DNA from: Comamonas sp. lk
Lineage (GTDB): Bacteria > Pseudomonadota > Gammaproteobacteria > Burkholderiales > Burkholderiaceae_C
DNA length: 61,133 nucleotides
Reading direction: 5' to 3'
NCBI GenBank assembly: GCA_945925985.1
Contig: CAMELV010000021.1
Span: 1-61,133 of the forward strand
A model generated the notes under the pieces. The model was not told the origin of the DNA. It searched no databases and worked only from the letters and a program-made list of their open reading frames with translations. The translations under genes were made by a program, and so were the position numbers. Below are positions 19,158 through 27,522 of this stretch, in pieces. Numbering within the stretch: position 1 is the first letter of the stretch; every line of letters begins with the position of its first letter.

Positions 19158-19910
19158 TCAAGGCCGTGGGCCGCACACGCTGCACTGCGGGTTGCGTGGC
19201 AATCGCAGCGCTTGCCACGCCATGGCGCGACCATCCAGCATCAACAGCCGCCCTGTCAGCGCCTGTCCCACGCCGCTGATGAGTTTCAATGCTTCGGCCG
19301 CCTGCATGGCGCCGATGATGCCCACCAGCGGGGCAAACACGCCCATGGTGGCGCAGCGGGTTTCCTCAAAGTCACTGTCCGGGGGGAACACACAGGCGTA
19401 GCAGGGTGAGTCTTCCGCGCGCGGATCATAAACACAAATTTGGCCATCAAAACGGATGGCCGCGCCCGACACCAGCGGTTTTCGGTGCCTGACACAGGCG
19501 GCGTTGATGGCGTGCCTGGTGGCGAAGTTGTCGCAGCAGTCCAGCACCAGGTCCGCCAGTGCCACCTCGCGGTCCAGCAATGCGGCATCCGCGCGCAGCG
19601 GAAGGGCCCGGACGGTGACCTCCGGATTCAGGGCCGCGACCGCATCGCGCACTGAGCTGGCTTTACCCTGCCCGATGCGGTCGGTCGTGTGGGCAATCTG
19701 TCGCTGCAGGTTGGTGAGATCGATCACATCGTCGTCGGCCACTGTGAGGTGGCCAACGCCCGCCGAACCCAGGTACAGGGCCACTGGCGACCCCAAGCCA
19801 CCCGCGCCCACGATCAGCACCCGACTGGCCAGAATGCGCTCCTGCCCTTCGATCCCGATCTCGTCGAGCAGGATGTGGCGCGAGTAGCGCAGCAACTGGT
19901 CGTCCGTCAT
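19158..19910 (-). CDS. ThiF/MoeB family adenylyltransferase
   Basis: 250 residues. Nucleotide-binding GAGGLGSPVALYLGSAGVG, the DDDVIDLTNLQRQIAHT segment with the family's Arg, the RCATMGVFAPLVGIIG loop, and paired zinc cysteines (CYACVFP and CSVCG) match E1-like enzymes. They adenylate the C-terminus of ThiS or MoaD for thiamin or molybdopterin sulfur transfer; sequence does not separate ThiF from MoeB. It follows ctpA by 6 bp in the conserved gpmA-ctpA-moeB arrangement. Confidence 0.9.
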   Translation of the reverse strand: MTDDQLLRYSRHILLDEIGIEGQERILASRVLIVGAGGLGSPVALYLGSAGVGHLTVADDDVIDLTNLQRQIAHTTDRIGQGKASSVRDAVAALNPEVTVRALPLRADAALLDREVALADLVLDCCDNFATRHAINAACVRHRKPLVSGAAIRFDGQICVYDPRAEDSPCYACVFPPDSDFEETRCATMGVFAPLVGIIGAMQAAEALKLISGVGQALTGRLLMLDGRAMAWQALRLPRNPQCSVCGPRP

Positions 19911-19916
19911 GGGCGC

Positions 19917-21389
19917 TCAGTCCTGCTTCTTGTCTTCCTTGCGTTCAATCAGCGTCTTGCTGACCAGGACGGGGCGCCCTTTAAGCTGGTTGAGTGCCTG
20001 GATCAGTTGGAAATCTTTGTCCGAACCATACTCGGGCAGCTTGCGATCCGCCACTGGCTTCTGCATCTCATCCTCGAGTTTTTTGCGGGCTTCTTCACGC
20101 GCTTTTTCGCGGGCTACGTCTTTCACCTCTGCGCCTTGTCCGCTGCCCAAGTGTTTTTCCAGGTCAGCCTCGCGGGTCCGCAGCGCCGCAAACAGGTTAC
20201 CGTCTTCGGTTTCATCGAGCATAACGTCAGGCACGATCCCTTTAGCCTGGATCGACTTGCCGCTGGGGGTGTAGTAGCGGCTGGTGGTGAGCTTGAGGCC
20301 GGCGCTGGGGCAGTTGTCCATGCGGAAAGAGGGGTCTAGACAAACGGCAGTCTGCACCGAACCTTTGCCAAACGTCTGGTTGCCCATTAGGGTGGCTCGC
20401 TTGTGGTCTTGCAACGCACCAGCGACGATTTCGCTGGCTGAGGCCGAGCCTTCATTGACCAGCACCACCAGCGGTATTGTCTTGAACACCCCCTTGCTTA
20501 CATCATGCAGGCGCTTGAGGGGATCAGAACCACCGCGCCGCTGGTAAAACTCGGGCGATGCCTTGTAAGTGAACTTGCTCTCTGGCAATTGCCCGTTGGC
20601 CGACACCACGGTCACGTTCTCTGGCAGAAAGGCCGCCGAGAGCGCCACCGCCGCATCGAGGTAACCGCCCGGGTCATTGCGCAGGTCAAGCACCATGCCC
20701 TTGAGTTGAGGGTCCTGCTTGTAGATCTCTTCGGCCTTTCGGGCAAAGTCTTCTACCGTGCGTTCCTGGAACTGGCTGACCCGGATCCAGCCATAGCCGG
20801 GCTCAACCATTTTGCCGCGTACCGACTGGGTGCGAATTTCGTCGCGCGTGATGGTGACCGGGAAACTGCGGTTCTCTGACTTGCGCAGAATGGTCAGGAT
20901 GACCTTGGTGTTGGGCTCGCCACGCATGCGCTTGACGGCCTCATTGAGTGTCAGGCCCTTGACCAGGGTGTCGTCGATTTTGCTGATCAGGTCACCGGGC
21001 TTGAGCCCCGCACGGTGTGCTGGCGAGCCCTCAATCGGGGAAACTACTTTGACCAGACCCTCTTCCATGGCAATCTCAATGCCAACGCCGACAAATTTGC
21101 CGGTGGTGCCTTCGTTGAACTCCTTGAGTGCCTTCTTGTCAAGGTATTGCGAGTGCGGGTCCAGGCTGGACACCATGCCAACAATGGCATCGGTGATGAG
21201 CTTTTTGTCGTCGAGGGGTTCGACGTAATTGCTTTTGACCATGCCAAACACGGCAGCAAGTTGCTGCAGTTCTTCAAGCGGTAGTGGCGCGAGCGTGCCC
21301 CGTGCCACGGTTTGCAGTGACACGGTTGTCAAAGCGCCCGCCATCACGCCCAGTGCCACCCAGCCGCTGATCTTCAGTTTTTGTCCCAT
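19917..21389 (-). CDS. Carboxy-terminal processing peptidase (S41)
   Basis: 490 residues. N-terminal signal/anchor (about 9-28), PDZ domain (about 100-180; GSPAHRAGLKPGDLISKIDD), and the S41 catalytic region: serine cluster NEGSASASEI (about 313-321) and lysine in TFGKGSVQT (Lys342). The C-terminal third is Lys/Glu-rich. CtpA-type proteases trim or degrade periplasmic proteins by their C-termini. Lies between gpmA and the ThiF/MoeB gene. Confidence 0.95.
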   Translation of the reverse strand: MGQKLKISGWVALGVMAGALTTVSLQTVARGTLAPLPLEELQQLAAVFGMVKSNYVEPLDDKKLITDAIVGMVSSLDPHSQYLDKKALKEFNEGTTGKFVGVGIEIAMEEGLVKVVSPIEGSPAHRAGLKPGDLISKIDDTLVKGLTLNEAVKRMRGEPNTKVILTILRKSENRSFPVTITRDEIRTQSVRGKMVEPGYGWIRVSQFQERTVEDFARKAEEIYKQDPQLKGMVLDLRNDPGGYLDAAVALSAAFLPENVTVVSANGQLPESKFTYKASPEFYQRRGGSDPLKRLHDVSKGVFKTIPLVVLVNEGSASASEIVAGALQDHKRATLMGNQTFGKGSVQTAVCLDPSFRMDNCPSAGLKLTTSRYYTPSGKSIQAKGIVPDVMLDETEDGNLFAALRTREADLEKHLGSGQGAEVKDVAREKAREEARKKLEDEMQKPVADRKLPEYGSDKDFQLIQALNQLKGRPVLVSKTLIERKEDKKQD

Positions 21390-21456
21390 AGTCTTTCCAG
21401 TGCGATATCAATATACACGTTTGGATGCCGCAGACCTTGCGGAGTTCCGTATTTAC

Positions 21457-22200
21457 CTAGGCTTTACCTTGAGATGCCACGGCGGCCGCGGCTTTGGAGA
21501 TGGCCTCAGCGTCACCTAGATAGTAGTTCCTGACGGGCTTTAGCGCATCGTCAAGCTCGTAAACCAGCGGAATACCGTTCGGGATGTTCAGTCCGACGAT
21601 GTCTTGATCAGACATGCCGTCCAGGTACTTCACCAAGGCCCGGATTGAATTGCCATGCGCGGCCACCACCAGGCGCCGGCCGCTCTTGAGGGCCGGAGCG
21701 AGGGCCTCGTTCCAAAACGGCATCACCCGGGCGACGGTGTCTTTGAGGCATTCGGTAAGCGGCACCTGCTCGGGCTTGAGCCGCGCATAGCGCAGGTCGC
21801 CGCGCTCGCAGCGTGGGTCGGCTGGGTCAAGCGGCGGCGGCGGAACGTCATAACTGCGGCGCCAGGCCAATACCTGGGCCTCGCCATATTGGCGCGCCAT
21901 GTCGGCCTTGTTCAGGCCTTGCAGGGCGCCGTAGTGGCGCTCGTTCAGGCGCCAGTTGTTGACCACAGGTAGCCAGGTGCGGTCCATTTCGTCGAGCACA
22001 TGCCACAGGGTACGGGTTGCGCGTTTGAGAACGCTGGTGTAGGCGACGTCAAAATCAAAGCCGGCAGCCCTCAGCAGTTGGCCGGCGCTCTTGGCCTGTT
22101 CCAGTCCGGTGTCTGTGAGGTCGACGTCGGTCCAGCCAGTGAAACGGTTTTCAAGGTTCCAGGTCGATTCGCCGTGGCGGATAAGAACAAGTTTATGCAT
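21457..22200 (-). CDS. gpmA: 2,3-bisphosphoglycerate-dependent phosphoglycerate mutase
   Basis: 247 residues from ATG 22200; the frame stays open upstream to 22275 but homology starts at [15 protein letters not shown] with catalytic His9. Other family segments are [39 protein letters not shown] and [17 protein letters not shown]. Interconverts 2- and 3-phosphoglycerate in glycolysis. Divergent from the rhodanese gene. Confidence 0.97.
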   Translation of the reverse strand: MHKLVLIRHGESTWNLENRFTGWTDVDLTDTGLEQAKSAGQLLRAAGFDFDVAYTSVLKRATRTLWHVLDEMDRTWLPVVNNWRLNERHYGALQGLNKADMARQYGEAQVLAWRRSYDVPPPPLDPADPRCERGDLRYARLKPEQVPLTECLKDTVARVMPFWNEALAPALKSGRRLVVAAHGNSIRALVKYLDGMSDQDIVGLNIPNGIPLVYELDDALKPVRNYYLGDAEAISKAAAAVASQGKA

Positions 22201-22353
22201 GGTCTGACGGAACAGAGTTGGCGTTTGTGTGGCCGGAATACGTGGCACTGGCGTGTGGCCAAGACGAAGGCGCACTACACTGCGCCACCCGCCATTCTAA
22301 AATGCTGGGGCTGGGCCATGCGGCCTGCTTTGAAAGAATTGGACACAGGTATT

Positions 22354-22761
22354 ATGAAATTCATTGTCGACAACTGGATGTTGATCAGCGTTGCGCTGGT
22401 GTCGGGCAGTTTGCTGTTGTGGCCGGCGATCCAGGGCGCGAGCGTCACCGGTCTGAGCGCCACGCAAGTCGTGCAGTTGATTAACCGCGAGAAAGCCGTG
22501 GTCGTCGATGTGTGCGAAGCCGAAGAGTTTGCTGCCGGGCACGTGGTGGGCGCCAAAAATGTGCCACTCAACCAACTTGAAGACAGGTTGCCCGGGCTGG
22601 TTAAAAACAAGGCGCTGCCACTGATTCTGGTTTGCCAAAGCGGCGCTCGCTCGGGCCGTGCTCTGGCCGTGGCTAAAAAGCTGGGCTACGAGCAGGCGCA
22701 GTCGCTGGCGGGTGGTTTGGCTGGCTGGCGCAGCGCCAATTTGCCCTTGGAAAAAGCCTGA
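22354..22761 (+). CDS. Membrane-anchored rhodanese-like sulfurtransferase
   Basis: 135 residues from ATG 22354. An N-terminal helix (WMLISVALVSGSLLLWPAI) anchors one rhodanese domain (VVDVCEAEEFAAGHVVGAKNVPL) with active-site loop CQSGARSGRA (Cys near residue 94). In many Burkholderiales this gene is followed by grxC and secB; grxC follows here by 57 bp. It probably carries sulfur or handles thiol redox at the cytoplasmic membrane; exact substrate unknown. Confidence 0.9.
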   Translation: MKFIVDNWMLISVALVSGSLLLWPAIQGASVTGLSATQVVQLINREKAVVVDVCEAEEFAAGHVVGAKNVPLNQLEDRLPGLVKNKALPLILVCQSGARSGRALAVAKKLGYEQAQSLAGGLAGWRSANLPLEKA

Positions 22762-22818
22762 CCTATCGCTACCCCGATCTATATCGAGAGCCAGACCGAA
22801 CCTCTACAGGAAGTTGCC

Positions 22819-23079
22819 ATGCAAGCCGTCAAGATGTACACCACCGCTGTCTGCCCGTATTGCGTGCGGGCCAAGCAGATTCTCAAAACCCGCGGCGTTG
22901 AGCAGATCGAAGAAGTTCGCATTGACACTGATCCCGAGCAACGCCAGCGGATGATGGACATCACCGGTCGGCGCACAGTGCCCCAGATCTTTATTGGGGC
23001 GACCCATGTAGGTGGTTGTGATGACCTGATGGCGCTGGACGGGCAGGGCGGGCTGTTGCCCCTGCTGCAGGCTGCGTAA
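22819..23079 (+). CDS. grxC: Glutaredoxin 3
   Basis: 86 residues with the dithiol active site CPYC at positions 12-15, the TVPQIFI cis-Pro loop and the GGCDDLMALD glutathione-binding end, all diagnostic of GrxC. A Shine-Dalgarno-like AGGAAG lies 5 bp before ATG. Usually next to secB; here secB is 12 kb away, across the accessory island. Confidence 0.96.
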   Translation: MQAVKMYTTAVCPYCVRAKQILKTRGVEQIEEVRIDTDPEQRQRMMDITGRRTVPQIFIGATHVGGCDDLMALDGQGGLLPLLQAA

Positions 23080-23261
23080 TTGCGGCTGAGCCTCAGCCAG
23101 TCGATCATCTGATCCATCGCCCCCTGCGGGTTGGGTGGATCTGCCCTTACAGCCTGCCCACGGTGATTCGATCCCCAAAAATGTCCGTGGGTCCGTTCTG
23201 GCAAATCGACCATGGCGTTTCAGGCCTGGAGCGAGGTGGCGCCACAACGATGCCATCTTCA

Positions 23262-23316
23262 GGGCATCCGTCGCGATGTCGGTGATGTCACTCGTCCAGA
23301 CCTCATTGGGTGACAC
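23262..23316 (-). pseudogene. IS3-family transposase (OrfB) fragment
   Basis: Read on the minus strand this encodes SPNEVWTSDITDIATDAL, which matches the start of the IS3-group integrase core (usual form PNQVWxTDITYI) including the first catalytic Asp of DDE. Homology is lost on both sides and the frames do not continue, so it is a relic. It lies at the boundary where the grxC-secB neighbourhood is broken. Confidence 0.55.
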
Positions 23317-23731
23317 AAGTTCCCTCCACCTATTGGGTCAGACGTAGTCTCCTTTGGCTCATGCTTTTGGGCTGTCGCGACCAGCCGCACTGCTCGCATC
23401 TCATATGCCAGGGTGTACTTAAACCGTTCTGTCCTCGTAGGAGGCAGCAAGATTGGTGAAACAACCTGCGAGGGTTTTCCCTTGTACTTGATTTAAGTCA
23501 TACCTGATATGCTGAATTTAACTGAGTAGTCTGCCGCTGCTGCTGATGTCCGTGGTCGGCACTTCCAGTCCTTGCCGATCACGCAAAAACCCGAGACAAC
23601 GCCAATGTGCCGCCATGGTTTTGACGATCTGAATCTCGCACGCATTCACTCGCAGTGGGAAGGGGCCGTGATCATCGGCATGGGTTCGGCGATGCACGGC
23701 AAGACGACCTTTAAACCATCACCCCCCCCGA

Positions 23732-23750
23732 GCGGCAGGGCCGCCTTTTT
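23732..23750 (+). terminator. Terminator-like hairpin in the dehydrogenase leader
   Basis: Perfect stem GCGGC-AGG-GCCGC then C and TTTTT, ending 18 bp before the ATG of the PQQ dehydrogenase and just before its Shine-Dalgarno (CGGAGA, 23758-23763). It could end transcription arriving from outside the island or act as an attenuator. Confidence 0.5.
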
Positions 23751-23768
23751 CAACCAACGGAGACCTCT

Positions 23769-25451
23769 ATGAAAATAACCATGTTGAGTGCCTTGGCTGC
23801 AGGACTGGCCTTGTCCGCCGCTCTTGCAGTACAGGCGCAGACCCGTGAAGATCTCAAGCGCGACGGCGCGAATCCCGACAACGTGCTGACCTACGGCATG
23901 GGGTATGGGCAACAGCGGTTCTCCAAACTTGAGCAGATCAACAAGGGCAACGTCAAGAAGTTGTCGCCTGCATGGTCGCTTTCGCTCGAAAACGATTTTG
24001 GCGAGCAGGGCCAACCCGCGGTGCTTGATGGCGTGATGTTCGTCAGCAATGCCAAGTGGACTGTGGCCATCAACGCCGTAACCGGCAAGCAATTGTGGCG
24101 CACGCCGGTGGACTTCGATCCCGACACCCCCCGCATTGTGTGCTGCGGCGTGTCCAACAAGGGCGTGGCGCTGTACAACGGTCTGGTACTGCGGGGTACG
24201 CTGGATGCCTATGTCGTGGCGCTCGATCAGAAAACCGGTAAGGAAGTTTGGAAGACCAAGGTCATAGAGTGGAAAGACGGCTACTCCATTACCAGTGCGC
24301 CGGTAGTGGCCGACGGTGTTCTGATCACCGGCATCTCCGGCGCGGAGTTCGGCATTCGCGGCTTCATCGCGGGTTACGACGCGGCCACGGGCAAGGCCCT
24401 GTGGCGGCGTTACACGACCGCCGGACCAGGTGACCCGGGCGCCAACACCTGGGGCGTTGCGGACGCCTACCAGAGAGGGGGCGGCAGCACCTGGATCACC
24501 GGCTCTTACGACCCCGACCTTGACCTGGTCTACTGGGGCACCGGCAACACCGGGCCATGGAACCCTAATTACCGTTTGGGCGACAGCCTTTACGCCGCAT
24601 CAGTGATCGCGGTGCGCCCCAAGACCGGCGAGATGGTGTGGCATTACCAGTTCACGCCCAACGACACGTACGACTACGACGCCGTGTCCGAACTGATATT
24701 GGGCGACATTCAGGTCGAAGGAAAAACCCGCAAAACGGTGATGCAATTGAACCGTAACGGTTTCGCTTACGTGCTGGACCGGGCAGATGGGAAGTTGCTT
24801 GCGGCCAACCCCTACGAGAAGGTCAACTGGGCGAGCAAGGTCGACCTGAGCACCGGTCGGCCGGTTGAAACCGAGGTGGCAGCCAAGTTGCGCGCAGGTG
24901 AGAACGTGGCACTGTGGCCCAGCATCCTGGGCGGCAAGAACTGGCAACATGCGGCGTTCAATCCGAACACCGGTCTGCTGTATGCGAACACCATTCACAT
25001 GTTGTCGACGCAAAAACTCATGCCTCTGAAACTGCCCCACAAACCGGGTGACCGTTGGACTGGCATGCAGGACATCAAGTTCGACTACGAGCCCAATGGG
25101 CCACGAGGCTATATGTCCGCCATCGATCCGATGACGGGCAAGCCGAAATGGCAGGTGCCGCTGAACGACCATGCCAACTGGAGCTCGATGCTGGCGACCC
25201 AGAGCGGTCTGTTGTTCACGGGTCGCCACACCGGCGAGTTCATTGCGCTGGACGCGGACGACGGCAAGCAGCTGTGGCAATTTCAGACCAGTTCTGGTAT
25301 CAACTCTAACCCCATCACCTGGAAATACCAGGGAAAGCAGTACGTCACCGTGTTGTCTGGTTTTGGCGGCTTAGGCCGGCGTTTCGTCGGACCGGCAGCA
25401 GCCACAGTTCCTAATGGTGGATCGGTGTGGACCTTTGCCATCCCTGAGTAA
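23769..25451 (+). CDS. PQQ-dependent alcohol dehydrogenase, predicted lanthanide type
   Basis: 560 residues, with signal peptide (about 1-24, ending VQAQ). An eight-bladed quinoprotein propeller is indicated by W-docking motifs and the disulfide Cys125-Cys126 (RIVCCGVSNKG) that sits against PQQ. Metal and catalytic residues align: Glu193 (GAEFGIRG), Asn260 (GTGNTGPWN), catalytic Asp302, and Asp304 in YDYDAVSE. An Asp two residues after the catalytic Asp is the mark of XoxF/ExaF/PedH-type enzymes that use lanthanides; calcium enzymes have Ala or Ser/Thr there. The TPNDTYDYD context is nearer to ExaF/PedH (broad alcohol) than XoxF (methanol). First gene of a run with cytochrome c and PQQ-associated ABC genes. 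Confidence 0.92.
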   Translation: MKITMLSALAAGLALSAALAVQAQTREDLKRDGANPDNVLTYGMGYGQQRFSKLEQINKGNVKKLSPAWSLSLENDFGEQGQPAVLDGVMFVSNAKWTVAINAVTGKQLWRTPVDFDPDTPRIVCCGVSNKGVALYNGLVLRGTLDAYVVALDQKTGKEVWKTKVIEWKDGYSITSAPVVADGVLITGISGAEFGIRGFIAGYDAATGKALWRRYTTAGPGDPGANTWGVADAYQRGGGSTWITGSYDPDLDLVYWGTGNTGPWNPNYRLGDSLYAASVIAVRPKTGEMVWHYQFTPNDTYDYDAVSELILGDIQVEGKTRKTVMQLNRNGFAYVLDRADGKLLAANPYEKVNWASKVDLSTGRPVETEVAAKLRAGENVALWPSILGGKNWQHAAFNPNTGLLYANTIHMLSTQKLMPLKLPHKPGDRWTGMQDIKFDYEPNGPRGYMSAIDPMTGKPKWQVPLNDHANWSSMLATQSGLLFTGRHTGEFIALDADDGKQLWQFQTSSGINSNPITWKYQGKQYVTVLSGFGGLGRRFVGPAAATVPNGGSVWTFAIPE

Positions 25452-25471
25452 GTGAGCTTCTCCTGAACCGA

Positions 25472-25497
25472 CCGGGGTGCGCTATGCCGCATCCCGG
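25472..25497 (+). other. Strong stem-loop between dehydrogenase and cytochrome genes
   Basis: Ten-base arms CCGGGGTGCG / CGCATCCCGG (one G-U pair) around a 6-base loop, with TTTTT about 11 bases later. It may be a partial terminator or an mRNA-stabilising structure that sets the ratio of dehydrogenase to cytochrome. Confidence 0.5.
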
Positions 25498-25528
25498 CCG
25501 GCTCTGACTTTTTGAAGGGAATTTTGAA

Positions 25529-25876
25529 GTGCGTTCAAATTTCGTATCGCGGCAGCTTGCAGCTGCTTGTGCGTTGGTTCTTTCTGTGGCGTACGCAGGT
25601 GCGCAAGCACAAGATGCGGCCACTTTCAAGCCGGAGCAAATTGCCGCCGGAGCGGCCTTGTACAAAAAAAACTGTGCCATCTGCCATGGCGAAAAAATGG
25701 TGGATACCGGCGGTGGATTCTTCAATCTGCTCACGTTTCCGCCCGCGCAGCGTTCCAGGTTCATGACCTCGGTTGGCAACGGCAAGAACAGCATGCCGCC
25801 GTGGAAGAGCGTGTTGTCGCAGGAACAGATCGGTGAGCTGTTCGCCTACGTCGTAGCCGGCGAAAAGAAGCCCTGA
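25529..25876 (+). CDS. Periplasmic monohaem cytochrome c (electron acceptor of the PQQ dehydrogenase)
   Basis: 115 residues from GTG 25529, with AGGGA Shine-Dalgarno 8-10 bp before. Signal peptide about 1-27 (AAACALVLSVAYAGAQAQ), haem motif CAICH, and a likely axial Met in NSMPPWKSVLS. Class I cytochromes of this size next to quinoprotein dehydrogenases (XoxG, PedF, ExaB) accept their electrons; that role is inferred from position. Confidence 0.88.
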   Translation: MRSNFVSRQLAAACALVLSVAYAGAQAQDAATFKPEQIAAGAALYKKNCAICHGEKMVDTGGGFFNLLTFPPAQRSRFMTSVGNGKNSMPPWKSVLSQEQIGELFAYVVAGEKKP

Positions 25877-25886
25877 AGGTCAGGGT

Positions 25887-26681
25887 ATGCACACGCCATT
25901 TTTCGACATCGTGTCCCCGCGGCATCTTCCCGTTGCGCTGTGCCTCGCCGCATTGGCTGTGGTGGCCCCGCTTGCGTTTGCGGGCCCGGGCGAACTCACT
26001 GTGGTTAGCGTCGGCCCCGTCAAGGCGGCCTTGGCCGATGCCTTGGCCAAATACCGTGCAGAAACCGGCGAGGCCATCGTGGTCGTGAATGCCAGCCCTT
26101 CGCAACTGAAGGCCAAGGTGCATGGCGCGGACCATCCAGATCTGGTGATCGCCTCGCAAGAGGAAATGGACACCTTGGAGAAGGGCGGTCAGACGCAAAC
26201 CGCTACACGCGCCACGCTTGGCCGTTCCGGCCTGGCGGTGGCAATGCGCAAAGGCGTGAAGGTGCCTGACCTCTCCAGTGCAGCGGCGGTGAAACAGGCC
26301 TTAACAAATGCCAAGTCGCTGTCTTACGCCGATCCGCAAGAGAACCCGGCGGGACTGCAAGCGGGTGCGGTGGTCGAGCGTCTTGGCCTGACCGACGCAC
26401 TGAAAGCCAAGCTGCAATTTGGCTCCGGCAACAACCCGGTGGCGCCGGTAGGTTTCGGCGATATCGAAATCGGCATGTACCCCACGCCGCTGATCCTGCT
26501 TGCCAAGGACGTGCAAGTTGCCGCGCTGCTGCCGGCGGAACTGCAGCAGTGGACGCGTTATGACGCTGCGCTGATCTCCGGCGCGCCCAATGAGAACGAG
26601 GCCAAGCGGCTGCTGGTTTTCCTGCGCGGCACGGCGGCCAGAGCCAGCTTCTCCGCCAGCGGCTTCGAAACCGCACCGTAA
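25887..26681 (+). CDS. ModA-like periplasmic solute-binding protein
   Basis: 264 residues; signal peptide about 1-32 (CLAALAVVAPLAFAG), then a type II periplasmic binding fold resembling ModA-like proteins (LTVVSVGPVKAALADALAKYRAETG; DLVIASQEEMDTLEKGG; GFGDIEIGMYPTPLIL; LFLRG-like end VFLRGTAARASF). No matching molybdate permease is nearby. In the place where xox and ped loci often carry a XoxJ/MoxJ-like binding protein, it may help mature the dehydrogenase or bind a metal oxyanion; the ligand cannot be read from sequence. Confidence 0.75.
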   Translation: MHTPFFDIVSPRHLPVALCLAALAVVAPLAFAGPGELTVVSVGPVKAALADALAKYRAETGEAIVVVNASPSQLKAKVHGADHPDLVIASQEEMDTLEKGGQTQTATRATLGRSGLAVAMRKGVKVPDLSSAAAVKQALTNAKSLSYADPQENPAGLQAGAVVERLGLTDALKAKLQFGSGNNPVAPVGFGDIEIGMYPTPLILLAKDVQVAALLPAELQQWTRYDAALISGAPNENEAKRLLVFLRGTAARASFSASGFETAP

Positions 26682-26745
26682 ATCAAAATTGATCACGTCA
26701 ATTCCGCATGACGCTAAGCCACGCATTTGGCAAGCCCGCCAGGTC

Positions 26746-27522
26746 ATGAACGACACCATGCCAGGCTCGGCCACGCTGTCTATCAAGGGCATCACCAAAC
26801 GCTACGGCAGCCGCAAGGCCGTGGACGACGTCAGCTTCGAGCTGCGACAAGGGCAATTCTGCGCATTGCTGGGCCCCAATGGCGCCGGAAAGTCTACGCT
26901 GTTCCAACTGCTCACTGGCCTGTTCGTACCCGACCAAGGCGATATCACAGTGGACGGCATGGACTTGCAACGCAACCCCGCTGCGGCCCTGGCACGTATC
27001 GGTGTGGTGTTCCAGCAGCAAGCGCTAGACCTGGACCTGACGGTGCGGCGCAACCTCCAGTTTCATGCCGATCTGCACGGCCTGGGCCGCGCCACCACAC
27101 AGCAACGCATCACCACCGACTGCGCGGCGCTGGGCCTGACAGCGGACATCGACCGCACGGCGCGTGAGCTCTCGGGAGGCACTCGGCGCAAGGTCGAATT
27201 GGTGCGTGCCCTGCTGCACCGGCCCGGCCTGCTGCTGATGGACGAGGCCACCGTGGGGCTGGAACCGCAGTCTCGGCGCGACGTGCTGAGCGCCGTGCGC
27301 CGCGACGTGCGCGAGCGCGGCAGCTGCGTGTTGTGGGCCACGCACTGGGTCGAGGAAGCCGTGGACGCGGACCGCGTGATGCTCATGCACCAGGGTCAGC
27401 TGGTCAACGTCGGCAGCCCAGCCGACGTGACGCAGGCGCTGGGGCATGCCACGCTGGAGCAAGGATTCATTGCCCGAACCGCCCCGGCTGCGGCGTCAAC
27501 CAAGGAGACATCCACCCCATGA
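26746..27522 (+). CDS. ABC transporter ATPase, PQQ-dehydrogenase-associated (PedB/LutE-like)
   Basis: 258 residues from ATG 26746 (frame open further up but without homology). Walker A GPNGAGKSTLFQLL, signature LSGGTRRKVELVRALLH, Walker B LLLMDEATVGLEP and switch His (ATHWVEEA). The LSGGTRRK signature and short length fit the ABC-2 exporter-type ATPase found with PQQ alcohol dehydrogenase systems. In Methylorubrum the equivalent set (lut) is required for lanthanide handling. Overlaps the beta-propeller gene by 4 bp (ATGA). Confidence 0.88.
   Translation: MNDTMPGSATLSIKGITKRYGSRKAVDDVSFELRQGQFCALLGPNGAGKSTLFQLLTGLFVPDQGDITVDGMDLQRNPAAALARIGVVFQQQALDLDLTVRRNLQFHADLHGLGRATTQQRITTDCAALGLTADIDRTARELSGGTRRKVELVRALLHRPGLLLMDEATVGLEPQSRRDVLSAVRRDVRERGSCVLWATHWVEEAVDADRVMLMHQGQLVNVGSPADVTQALGHATLEQGFIARTAPAAASTKETSTP

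Larger units (their letters stand above)
23080..23768. other. 689-bp non-coding left edge of the accessory island
   Basis: No intact gene. It contains a small inverted repeat just after grxC (GGCTGAG / CTCAGCC, 23084-23098), an IS3-type transposase fragment on the minus strand (23262-23316), and a leader hairpin next to the dehydrogenase start. Base composition drops locally around 23450-23530. The short ORFs here show no family features over their length. Confidence 0.6.

Noticed and set aside
22804..23316. 170-codon minus-strand frame running from the IS3 relic through grxC
   Set aside because: Only the first about 18 codons look like transposase; the rest is antisense to grxC.
23482..23513. 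Promoter for the PQQ dehydrogenase (TTGTAC-17-TGATAT or TTGATT-14-TATGCT)
   Set aside because: Only three of six bases match in each box or the spacer is too short; not better than chance.
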